A stretch of 5,000 nucleotides of DNA, from the NCBI GenBank assembly GCA_934636065.1, contig CAKTZW010000202.1, positions 1 to 5,000 on the forward strand. The letters are read 5' to 3'. Of this stretch, positions 1-5,000 are shown one piece after another. A program made the position numbers and the translations under genes. The notes below the pieces were generated by a model. It worked only from the letters and a program-made list of their open reading frames with translations, was not told where the DNA came from and did not search any database. The DNA is from an uncultured Labedella sp. (GTDB lineage Bacteria; Actinomycetota; Actinomycetes; Actinomycetales; Microbacteriaceae). Positions within the stretch are counted from its first letter, which is position 1, and each line of letters opens with the position of its first letter.

Positions 1-28
1 GGATGAGGGTCTCGATGTCGTTCGTCAT
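1..28 (-). CDS. N-terminus of an unidentified protein, cut by left edge
   Basis: An ATG at 28 on the minus strand opens a frame reading M-T-N-D-I-E-T-L-I before the window ends. A strong AAGGAG (39 to 34, minus strand) lies 5 bases upstream of the ATG, which is good evidence for a real start. Nine residues are too few to assign a family. The gene lies downstream of, and on the same strand as, the lipoprotein gene, with a gap of 119 bases. It could be co-transcribed with it or have its own promoter in 29-147; the sequence does not decide. Confidence 0.6.
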
Positions 29-33
29 GCTCT

Positions 34-39
34 CTCCTT
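34..39 (-). promoter_or_regulatory. Ribosome binding site of the left-edge gene
   Basis: On the minus strand the sequence reads AAGGAG, then AGAGC, then ATG. This is a near-ideal Shine-Dalgarno match with 5-base spacing, and it is the main evidence that the partial gene at 1-28 is real. No convincing -10/-35 pair was found in 29-147; a TATCCA read on the minus strand lacks the final T of the -10 consensus and has no -35 partner. Confidence 0.65.
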
Positions 40-147
40 CTCGGGGTGGATACCAGAGACATGTCCGCAGAGGTCGCGAACGACGAACCCGTGACCACGT
101 GCTCCGCCGTCACGGCGCCGCGCTGCAGCGCTCGTGACTCCGGGCCG

Positions 148-681
148 CTAGTCCGCGGCCGGGCCGTCGACGCCCGCGCTCTTCGGCACGACGAAGTACC
201 ACACGCTCGAGACGTCCGCCGGGCAGCCCTCCGGGAGCGCGAGGGCGGAGCGCGGCCGGTCGACGGAGCCGGCGGCGCCGCCGTAGCGCAACGGCTGGCC
301 GATCCCGAAGGGTGCCATCCCGATCGGTGACACCATCCCGTTCTCGAGCGTCGTGCCGGCGGGGAAGGCGACGAGGTGGCGCTCGCCGTCGTCCGCGTCG
401 AGTCCCAGGCAGCCATCGCCGAGATCGACGAGCGAGCCGGCGGCGAGCTCCCCGTCGGCCGCCGCGCCGTCCGAGACGTAGACGGCGGCCCGGTAGCTGC
501 CGTCCTCGAGCGGCCGCACCGTGCCGGCGTCGGTCGCGGACGGCGCGGGCATCGACGGGTCGACGGTCAGGTTCGGGTTCGGAGCCTCGAGAGGCTGCGC
601 GAGGCATCCCGCGAGGACGGCGAGAGCGGCGGCGCACACCGCGCCGGTGCCTCCCGCCCGGCGTCCCGCCTGCCCGTCCAT
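148..681 (-). CDS. Small secreted lipoprotein, function unknown
   Basis: A 177-residue protein with a lipoprotein signal peptide. Arg7-Arg8 form the charged n-region, about 15 hydrophobic Ala/Val/Leu-rich residues follow, and a lipobox L-A-G-C ends at Cys26, the residue that would be lipidated. The mature protein should be anchored on the outer face of the membrane. Residues 27-57 are a Pro/Asn/Ser/Thr-rich linker. The rest (about 58-165) is a small domain with two cysteines, C91 (DGCLGLD) and C153 (EGCPADV), which could form a disulfide outside the cell; this is inference. I do not recognise the family. The ATG at 681 is chosen because it gives a complete signal peptide; the GGAG before it sits only 2 bases away, which is poor. 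A GTG at 717 is an in-frame alternative adding 12 residues. The gene is divergent from menG across 107 bases. GACACT lies where a leaderless -10 would be but is a weak match. Confidence 0.8.
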   Translation of the reverse strand: MDGQAGRRAGGTGAVCAAALAVLAGCLAQPLEAPNPNLTVDPSMPAPSATDAGTVRPLEDGSYRAAVYVSDGAAADGELAAGSLVDLGDGCLGLDADDGERHLVAFPAGTTLENGMVSPIGMAPFGIGQPLRYGGAAGSVDRPRSALALPEGCPADVSSVWYFVVPKSAGVDGPAAD

Positions 682-776
682 GGCTCCAGTGTCGGCCGCC
701 GCGATCCTCGTGTCCACCCGGTCCGGTGGGTGCCCGGCCTCCTGCTCCCGCTCAGGCTGGGGGACTGGGCGACGCC

Positions 777-782
777 TAGACT
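777..782 (+). promoter_or_regulatory. -10 element of menG, leaderless arrangement
   Basis: TAGACT fits the actinobacterial -10 consensus TANNNT. It lies 6 bases before the GTG at 789, so transcription should begin on or within a base of the start codon. No clear -35 is seen 16-18 bases upstream. The TAG is in frame with the GTG and is a stop, so the coding region cannot extend further left. The GGAG at 784-787 is only 1 base from the GTG, too close to act as a normal Shine-Dalgarno site. This supports leaderless translation. Confidence 0.55.
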
Positions 783-788
783 CGGAGC

Positions 789-1505
789 GTGAACAGCAAA
801 GCCGATCTCTCGAAGCAGCCCGGCCAGGTCTCCGCGATGTTCGACGAGGTGTCGACGCACTACGACCGCACCAACACCGTCCTTTCGGTGGGCAACGATC
901 GGCTCTGGCGCATCGCGACGACGCGCGCCGTCGACCCGAAGCCGGGGGAGCGCGTCCTCGACCTCGCCGCCGGGACGGGCACGTCGAGCGCGGCCTTCGC
1001 CGCGTCGGGGGCGAGCATCGTCGCGGCCGACTTCTCGCCCGGCATGCTCGAGGTGGGGCGCCGGAAGTACGGGCACCTCCGCAACGTCGAGTTCGTCGAG
1101 GCCGACGCCACGGCACTGCCGTTCGGGGACGACGAGTTCGACGCGGTCACGATCTCCTTCGGGCTCCGCAACGTCGTGGAGCCGCAGAAGGCGATCGCCG
1201 AGATGCTCCGGGTCACCAGGCCCGGCGGCCGCATCGTGATCTGCGAGTTCTCCACCCCGCCGAACCGCGCGTTCCGCGGACTCTACGACTTCTACCTCGA
1301 GCGGGTCATGCCGACCGTCGTGAAGGTCGTCAGCTCCAACTCCGACGCGTACGACTACCTCGACGAGTCCATCAAGGACTGGCCGGCCCAGCCGAGGCTC
1401 GCCCGCTGGTTGCGCGAGGCCGGCTGGACCGACGTCGCCTGGCGCAACCTCACGGGTGGCATCGTCGCACTGCACCGCGGCCGGAAGCCCGACCGCTCCG
1501 CCTGA
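789..1505 (+). CDS. menG: Demethylmenaquinone methyltransferase (MenG/UbiE family)
   Basis: This enzyme transfers a methyl group from S-adenosylmethionine to C2 of demethylmenaquinone, the last step of menaquinone synthesis, at the cytoplasmic side of the membrane. The 238 residues match the usual family length. Visible motifs, in order: N-terminal ADLSKQP (5-11) and [13 protein letters not shown] (17-29); SAM-binding motif [13 protein letters not shown] (56-67); D81 at the end of the next strand (AADFSPGM); EADATALPF (104-112); the UbiE signature FGLRN (124-128); RVTRPGGR (141-148); and C-terminal [14 protein letters not shown] (218-231). Nothing is missing or broken. The GTG start is fixed by an in-frame TAG 12 bases upstream and by the conserved N-terminus lying before the next Met (17). 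MenG rather than ubiquinone UbiE is inferred because actinobacteria use menaquinone. It appears to be transcribed alone from its own promoter; the permease 91 bases downstream has its own. Confidence 0.95.
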   Translation: MNSKADLSKQPGQVSAMFDEVSTHYDRTNTVLSVGNDRLWRIATTRAVDPKPGERVLDLAAGTGTSSAAFAASGASIVAADFSPGMLEVGRRKYGHLRNVEFVEADATALPFGDDEFDAVTISFGLRNVVEPQKAIAEMLRVTRPGGRIVICEFSTPPNRAFRGLYDFYLERVMPTVVKVVSSNSDAYDYLDESIKDWPAQPRLARWLREAGWTDVAWRNLTGGIVALHRGRKPDRSA

Positions 1506-1536
1506 GTCGGAGCGCGAGGCGGCGACCGGGAAGCGC

Positions 1537-1558
1537 GGACCGCGAGCCCGCCCGGTCC
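1537..1558 (+). terminator. Weak hairpin after menG
   Basis: GGACCG (1537-1542) and CGGTCC (1553-1558) form a 6-bp GC-rich stem with a 10-base loop, 31 bases after the menG stop and 3 bases before the permease -35. There is no U-run behind it. It could be a weak terminator separating the two units, an operator at the permease promoter, or chance in GC-rich DNA. Confidence 0.25.
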
Positions 1559-1561
1559 ACG

Positions 1562-1590
1562 TTGACACGACCTCCCGACGCGAATAGGTT
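1562..1590 (+). promoter_or_regulatory. Near-consensus promoter of the permease operon, leaderless
   Basis: TTGACA (1562-1567) is a perfect -35 hexamer. It is followed by an optimal 17-base spacer and TAGGTT (1585-1590), a good TANNNT -10. Six bases later comes the ATG at 1597, so the predicted transcription start falls on the start codon. No Shine-Dalgarno site lies between the -10 and the ATG. The TAG of the -10 is an in-frame stop, fixing the start. This is the strongest promoter in the window and should drive both the permease and the dehydrogenase. Confidence 0.8.
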
Positions 1591-1596
1591 GCGGAC

Positions 1597-3201
1597 ATGA
1601 GCGCACCCGACAGCGCTCCGGGCCACACCGTCGCGGCCGGAGCCCAGCACTCGAGCGACGGGACACGCGGCTCGGACGGCGGTGGCGGGGGCAAGGGCCT
1701 CGCCGCCGGCACGCTCGGGCTCTGGGGCTCCGTCGTCATCGGCCTGGCTTCGACCGCTCCGGTCTACTCGCTCGTCGCGACTCTCGGCTACGTCGTGATG
1801 GCCGTCGGAGCGCAAGCGCCCATCGCGTTCATCATCGCGTTCGTCCCGATGCTCTTCATCGCCTTCGCGTACCGGGAGCTCAACCGGGCGGTCCCGGACT
1901 GCGGCACGACGTTCACCTGGGCGACGAAGGCCTTCGGTCCGTGGGTCGGGTGGCTCGGCGGCTGGGGGGTAGCCATCGCGGGCATCGTCGTGCTCGCGAA
2001 CCTCGCCCAGGTGGCCGGCCAGTACCTCTGGCTGCTCGTGGGCGACGGCTCCCTCGCCGAGAACGTGCCCCTCGTGACGGCGACGGGCGTCGCCTTCATC
2101 GCCGCGATGAGCTGGGTGAGCTACCGCGGTGTCGAGATCGGCGAGAAGATCCAGAACGTCCTGCTCGGCATCCAGTACGTCGCGCTCGTGCTCTTCGCGG
2201 TCGTCGCCTTCGTGAAGGTCGGAACGGGTGACGCCCCGAACGCGACGCCCGTCTCGCTCGAGTGGTTCAACCCGCTCGCGTTCAGCGACTACTCCGGTTT
2301 CATCGAGGCCGTCCTTCTCGCCCTCTTCATCTACTGGGGATGGGACACGTGCCTCGCCCTCAACGAGGAGACGAAGGACCCGGAGCGCACGCCCGGCCGC
2401 GCGGCGGTCCTGTCGACGGCGATCCTGCTCGTGACGTACGTCGGAGTGACCGTCGCGGCGATGTCGTTCGCGGGCCTCGGTGACTCCGGCGTGGGGCTCG
2501 GCAACGAGGCGAACGCCGACGACGTGTTCTTCGCGCTCAAGGACCCCGTGCTGGGACCGCTGTCGTTCGTGCTCGTGGTCTCCGTGCTCGTATCGGCGGT
2601 GTCGTCGACGCAGACGACGATCCTGCCGACGGCGCGCGGCACGCTCGCGATGGCCGCGTACAAGGCGCTGCCGCGCCGGTTCGCCACGGTGCACCCGCGT
2701 TTCCTCACGCCGTCGTTCTCGACGCTCGTGATGGGCGTCGTCGCGATCGTCTACTACGTCGGCATGACGCTCATCAGCGACAACATCCTGCAGGACTCGA
2801 TCCTCTCGTTGGGTCTCGCGATCGCGTTCTACTACGGCATCACCGGCTTCGCGTGCGCGTGGTTCTTCCGTCGCGACCTCCTCCGATCCGGCCGCGACTT
2901 CGTGTTCAAGGGACTCCTTCCGCTTCTCGGGGCGCTCATGCTGACCTATGCGTTCGTGCAGTCGGCGATCGACATGTTCGACCCCGAGTACGGGTACACG
3001 GTGCTGTTCGGCGTGGGCGGCACCTTCGTGATCGGAGTCGGCTCGCTCGCGTTCGGCGTCGTGCTCATGGTCGTGTGGGCGCTGTTCGCCGAGTCGCGAC
3101 CCTTCTTCCGCGGCCAGTCGCTCAACCGTGAGACCGGCGTCCTCGTCCCGGAGGAGCCCGTGCTCCCGCCCGGTCGTTCCGTCGACGGCGGCCTCACGTG
3201 A
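1597..3201 (+). CDS. APC-superfamily amino acid/amine permease
   Basis: A 534-residue integral membrane transporter with about 12 helices (roughly 42-66, 74-92, 117-147, 160-177, 185-207, 233-252, 269-292, 321-343, 373-395, 405-428, 440-460, 470-505). This is the usual length and layout for the amino acid-polyamine-organocation superfamily. Family signatures: GLASTAPVYSL (49-59) in helix 1, where APC carriers bind substrate; PDCGTTFTW (100-108) followed by KAFGPWVGWLGGW; and NEETKDPERTP (256-266) after helix 6. Residues 1-34 form a disordered Ser/Gly-rich tail with five glycines (28-32). It probably imports an amino acid or amine by proton or cation coupling; the substrate cannot be told from sequence. 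The adjacent saccharopine-dehydrogenase-family gene suggests the pair handles a lysine-like compound, polyamine or opine-like secondary amine, which is inference. The ATG at 1597 is set by the in-frame stop at 1585 and the promoter position. Nothing appears truncated. Confidence 0.92.
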   Translation: MSAPDSAPGHTVAAGAQHSSDGTRGSDGGGGGKGLAAGTLGLWGSVVIGLASTAPVYSLVATLGYVVMAVGAQAPIAFIIAFVPMLFIAFAYRELNRAVPDCGTTFTWATKAFGPWVGWLGGWGVAIAGIVVLANLAQVAGQYLWLLVGDGSLAENVPLVTATGVAFIAAMSWVSYRGVEIGEKIQNVLLGIQYVALVLFAVVAFVKVGTGDAPNATPVSLEWFNPLAFSDYSGFIEAVLLALFIYWGWDTCLALNEETKDPERTPGRAAVLSTAILLVTYVGVTVAAMSFAGLGDSGVGLGNEANADDVFFALKDPVLGPLSFVLVVSVLVSAVSSTQTTILPTARGTLAMAAYKALPRRFATVHPRFLTPSFSTLVMGVVAIVYYVGMTLISDNILQDSILSLGLAIAFYYGITGFACAWFFRRDLLRSGRDFVFKGLLPLLGALMLTYAFVQSAIDMFDPEYGYTVLFGVGGTFVIGVGSLAFGVVLMVVWALFAESRPFFRGQSLNRETGVLVPEEPVLPPGRSVDGGLT

Positions 3202-3233
3202 GCCTCTGCAGCCGCCGCCCGACCCGTCCCACC

Positions 3234-3239
3234 AAGGAG
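3234..3239 (+). promoter_or_regulatory. Ribosome binding site of the dehydrogenase gene
   Basis: AAGGAG lies 8 bases before the ATG at 3248, an ideal site and spacing. It decides the start. The same frame is open upstream to an ATG at 3128, but that would overlap the permease by 74 bases and add 40 low-complexity residues ahead of the Rossmann fold. The presence of a strong site here, unlike at the three leaderless genes, fits an internal gene of an operon. Confidence 0.85.
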
Positions 3240-3247
3240 TTCACAGC

Positions 3248-4480
3248 ATGACCGTCAGGATCCTCATCGTCGGCGCCGGCGGAGTCGGCTCGGCCGCCGT
3301 CCGCATCGCCGTCCGCCGCGACTTCTTCGAGGCCCTCGTCGTGGCGGACTACGACCCGGCGCGGCCGGAGACCCTCGTCGCGGAGGTGGGTGACGAGCGG
3401 CTCGTCGCCGCGCAGGTCGACGCGTCGAGCGCCGACTCGGTCGCCGCCCTCATCCGCGAGCACCGGGTCACTCACGTCCTCAACGCCGTCGACCCCCGCT
3501 TCGTGATGCCGATCTTCGACGGTGCCTTCGCGGCGGGGGCGACCTACCTCGACATGGCGATGAGCCTGTCGAAGCCGCATCCCGAGAACCCGTACGTCGA
3601 GACGGGCGTGAAGCTCGGGGACGAGCAGTTCGCGAAGGCCGAGGAGTGGGAGGCTGAGGGGCGGCTCGCGCTCGTCGGCATCGGTGTCGAGCCCGGGCTC
3701 TCCGACGTCTTCGCGCGGTACGCGGAGGACGAACTGTTCAGCGAGATCGACGAGCTCGGGGTGCGCGACGGCGCGAACCTCGTGGTCGCCGGCTACGACT
3801 TCGCCCCGTCGTTCTCGATCTGGACGACCATCGAGGAGTGCCTCAACCCGCCGGTGGTGTTCGAGCAGGATCGCGGCTGGTACACGACCGCGCCGTTCAG
3901 CGAGCCGGAGGTCTTCGACTTCCCCGAGGGGATCGGCCCCGTCGAGTGCGTGAACGTGGAGCACGAGGAGGTGCTCCTCATGCCGCGCTGGACGAAGGCC
4001 AAGCGCGTCACGTTCAAGTACGGGCTCGGCGACGAGTTCATCGACGTGCTGAAGACGCTGCACAAGCTCGGTCTCGACAAGACGGAGCCCGTCATGGTGA
4101 AGGGGGCGCCGGTCGCGCCGCGCGACGTCGTCGCCGCCGCGCTGCCCGACCCCGCCACGCTCGGCGACAGGATGTCGGGGAAGACGTGCGCGGGCGTCTG
4201 GGTGCGCGGCACCGGACGGGACGGCGAGCCGCGATCGACGTACCTGTACCACGTGGCCGACAACGAGCAGACGATGGCGGAGTACGGCTCGCAGGCCGTC
4301 GTCTGGCAGACGGCGATCAACCCGGTCATCGCCCTCGAGCTCCTCGCGACGGGCGTGTGGTCCGGCACGGGGGTGCTCGGGCCGGAGGCCTTCCCTGCGA
4401 AGCCGTTCCTCGACCTCCTCGCCGCGCCGGCCCCCGGTGGTTACGACTCCCCGTGGGGCATCGAGGAGAAGCCGCTCTAG
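3248..4480 (+). CDS. Saccharopine dehydrogenase family oxidoreductase
   Basis: A 410-residue cytoplasmic NAD(P)-dependent oxidoreductase of the saccharopine dehydrogenase / carboxynorspermidine dehydrogenase type, about the usual length. The N-terminal Rossmann fold shows ILIVGAGGVGSAAV (5-18), the dinucleotide loop. D34 ends the second strand (VVADYDP), an acidic residue that usually favours NAD(H) over NADP(H). Next come VLNAVDP (77-83), AGATYLDMAMS (96-106) and GIGVEPGLSDVFA (144-156), the family's G-x-x-PG turn. The C-terminal substrate domain carries PAKR-like TKAKRVTFKYGLGDEF, ALPDP, and a closing WSGTGVLGPEAF segment resembling carboxynorspermidine dehydrogenases. The family makes or cleaves a secondary amine bond between an amino acid or amine and an oxo-acid or aldehyde (saccharopine, carboxynorspermidine); the substrate here is unknown. 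The stretch 107-127 (SKPHPENPYVETGVKLGDEQF) may be a substrate-specific loop. The gene follows the permease by 46 bases with no terminator between, so they are probably one operon. Confidence 0.88.
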   Translation: MTVRILIVGAGGVGSAAVRIAVRRDFFEALVVADYDPARPETLVAEVGDERLVAAQVDASSADSVAALIREHRVTHVLNAVDPRFVMPIFDGAFAAGATYLDMAMSLSKPHPENPYVETGVKLGDEQFAKAEEWEAEGRLALVGIGVEPGLSDVFARYAEDELFSEIDELGVRDGANLVVAGYDFAPSFSIWTTIEECLNPPVVFEQDRGWYTTAPFSEPEVFDFPEGIGPVECVNVEHEEVLLMPRWTKAKRVTFKYGLGDEFIDVLKTLHKLGLDKTEPVMVKGAPVAPRDVVAAALPDPATLGDRMSGKTCAGVWVRGTGRDGEPRSTYLYHVADNEQTMAEYGSQAVVWQTAINPVIALELLATGVWSGTGVLGPEAFPAKPFLDLLAAPAPGGYDSPWGIEEKPL

Positions 4481-4484
4481 AGCC

Positions 4485-4544
4485 GTGAGGTGTCGCGATT
4501 CGTTCCGTCCGCGGCGCTCAGAGGAACGGAACGCGACACCTCAC
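4485..4544 (+). terminator. Long inverted repeat at operon end, likely terminator
   Basis: GTGAGGTGTCGCG (4485-4497) is perfectly complementary to CGCGACACCTCAC (4532-4544). After one A-A mismatch, pairing resumes through a T-A pair and a T-G wobble, then CGTTCC (4501-4506) with GGAACG (4523-4528). That makes a stem of about 22 positions with 21 pairs and a 16-base loop. It starts 5 bases after the dehydrogenase stop and ends 69 bases before the polyprenyl synthase start. It should stop or protect the upstream transcript. There is no U-run on either side, so it is not a classical intrinsic terminator. A dispersed palindromic (REP-like) element is the main alternative. Confidence 0.6.
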
Positions 4545-4601
4545 GCCCTGTGGTGCCGCCGCCGCTCTCGCAACGGGAGATCGGTGGCATGGCCGCTCGG
4601 A

Positions 4602-4607
4602 TAGGCT
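4602..4607 (+). promoter_or_regulatory. -10 element of the polyprenyl synthase gene, leaderless
   Basis: TAGGCT matches TANNNT and stands 6 bases before the GTG at 4614, the same spacing as at menG and the permease. The TAG is an in-frame stop. No good -35 is visible. The six bases between are GGAGGG, which resembles a Shine-Dalgarno site but touches the start codon, and no ATG, GTG or TTG lies at normal spacing behind it. Leaderless initiation is the better explanation. Confidence 0.55.
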
Positions 4608-4613
4608 GGAGGG

Positions 4614-5000
4614 GTGAATCCAAGCGCCCCCACGCGAGGGTCGAGCCTGTCCAAGCAGTTGGGGCTCGCCGAACGGATGTTCGCGACCCCCGAGACGAAG
4701 CGTTTGCTCTCCGCCATCGAGAAGGGGCTCGACGCCGTCGAAGCGAGCCTCGCCGCGGAACTGAGCTTCACCGACGACCTCGCCGACGCCACCAGCCGCT
4801 ACCTGCTCGAAGCGGGCGGCAAGCGCGTCCGCCCGATGCTGCTTCTGCTCACCGCCCAGCTCGGCGACGGCGCCACGGAGGACGTCGTCACCGCCGCCAA
4901 AGCGATCGAGATCACGCACCTCGCCTCGCTCTATCACGACGACGTCATGGATCACGCCGACCGGCGCCGCGGCGTGCCGAGCGCTCACACGGTGTGGGGG
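4614..5000 (+). CDS. Long-chain polyprenyl diphosphate synthase, N-terminal part
   Basis: A trans-isoprenyl diphosphate synthase that adds isopentenyl units to an allylic diphosphate. Only the first 129 codons are present; the frame is open to the right edge, and the family is usually about 320-370 residues. Motifs: GGKRVRP (68-74), which binds isopentenyl diphosphate, and the first aspartate-rich motif D109-D110-V-M-D113 within HLASLYHDDVMD, which binds magnesium and the allylic substrate. The fifth residue before the motif is Ala (104), small rather than aromatic, as expected for long-chain products. The second aspartate-rich motif lies beyond the window. With menG 3 kb away, the likely role is making the menaquinone side chain, as for hepT/ispB/grcC-type enzymes; this is inference. 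The GTG start is fixed by the in-frame stop at 4602. The next possible start, Met22, would remove a variable region only, so it is not wholly excluded. Confidence 0.92.
   Translation, partial: MNPSAPTRGSSLSKQLGLAERMFATPETKRLLSAIEKGLDAVEASLAAELSFTDDLADATSRYLLEAGGKRVRPMLLLLTAQLGDGATEDVVTAAKAIEITHLASLYHDDVMDHADRRRGVPSAHTVWG

Noticed and set aside
91..113. Inverted repeat GTGAC-N13-GTCAC containing CACGTG, upstream of the left-edge gene
   Set aside because: Arms of only 5 bases in GC-rich DNA are expected by chance, and no promoter is clearly associated. Left as a note only.
113..131. Back-to-back palindromes CGGCGCCG (113-120) and GCGCTGCAGCGC (120-131) after the lipoprotein stop
   Set aside because: Considered as a terminator, but the second gives only a 4-bp stem with a 4-base loop, and there is no U-run on the minus strand.
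521..1600. Overlapping plus (521-1600) and minus (567-1739) frames of about 360-390 codons across menG
   Set aside because: Both give Arg/Pro/Ala/Gly-rich translations without recognisable motifs. The MenG frame explains this region completely.
1450..2694. Long minus-strand open frame (414 codons) opposite menG's end and the permease
   Set aside because: Its translation is low-complexity Arg/Glu/Asp/His-rich, as expected from the antisense strand of a GC-rich gene. The plus-strand permease has clear family motifs and third-position GC bias.
3128..3247. 40-residue upstream extension of the dehydrogenase starting at an ATG at 3128
   Set aside because: It would overlap the permease by 74 bases, add a Ser/Pro/Arg-rich tail and ignore the ideal AAGGAG 8 bases before the ATG at 3248.
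3194..4252. Minus-strand frame of 352 codons opposite the dehydrogenase
   Set aside because: Composition is typical of an antisense shadow (Arg/Val/Asp/Glu/His repeats) and there is no ribosome binding site or motif. The plus-strand gene has the full Rossmann signature.
1..5000. Mobile element, CRISPR, toxin-antitoxin or defence genes
   Set aside because: No transposase, integrase, regular repeat array or known defence domain is visible, and base composition looks even throughout.

Overview
The window is very GC-rich bacterial DNA with the look of an actinobacterium, most likely Microbacteriaceae or a close relative. This rests on the GC-saturated third codon positions, frequent GTG starts, a MenG of actinobacterial type (ADLSKQP near the N-terminus, [12 protein letters not shown] near the C-terminus) and start codons placed for leaderless transcription. 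The assignment is an inference from sequence style; no rRNA or other marker gene is present.

Layout, left to right. (1) Minus strand, 1-28: only the first nine codons of a gene that runs off the left edge, with a clear AAGGAG ribosome binding site. (2) Minus strand, 148-681: a small secreted lipoprotein of unknown function. (3) Plus strand, 789-1505: menG (ubiE-type), the last methyltransferase of menaquinone synthesis, divergent from the lipoprotein. (4) Plus strand, 1597-3201: a 12-helix APC-superfamily amino-acid or amine permease with its own near-consensus promoter. (5) Plus strand, 3248-4480: a saccharopine-dehydrogenase-family oxidoreductase, 46 bases behind the permease with a strong ribosome binding site, so very probably in the same operon. 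(6) 4485-4544: a long near-perfect inverted repeat that closes this operon. (7) Plus strand, 4614-5000: the N-terminal third of a long-chain trans-polyprenyl diphosphate synthase, cut by the right edge.

Two themes emerge. MenG and the polyprenyl synthase both belong to menaquinone synthesis: the synthase would make the prenyl tail, and MenG methylates the prenylated naphthoquinone. Between them sits a two-gene unit for uptake and oxidation or reduction of an amino acid or amine, which looks functionally unrelated. The substrate of that unit cannot be read from sequence.

The most notable pattern is regulatory. Three plus-strand genes (menG, permease, polyprenyl synthase) each have a TAG[AG][CT]T -10 hexamer starting exactly 12 bases before the start codon. 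This predicts transcription starting on the start codon itself, and the TAG of each hexamer is also an in-frame stop that fixes the start. I see no defence system, mobile element, CRISPR array or RNA gene. Apart from the unassigned operon and the hairpin, this is a fairly ordinary chromosomal region.
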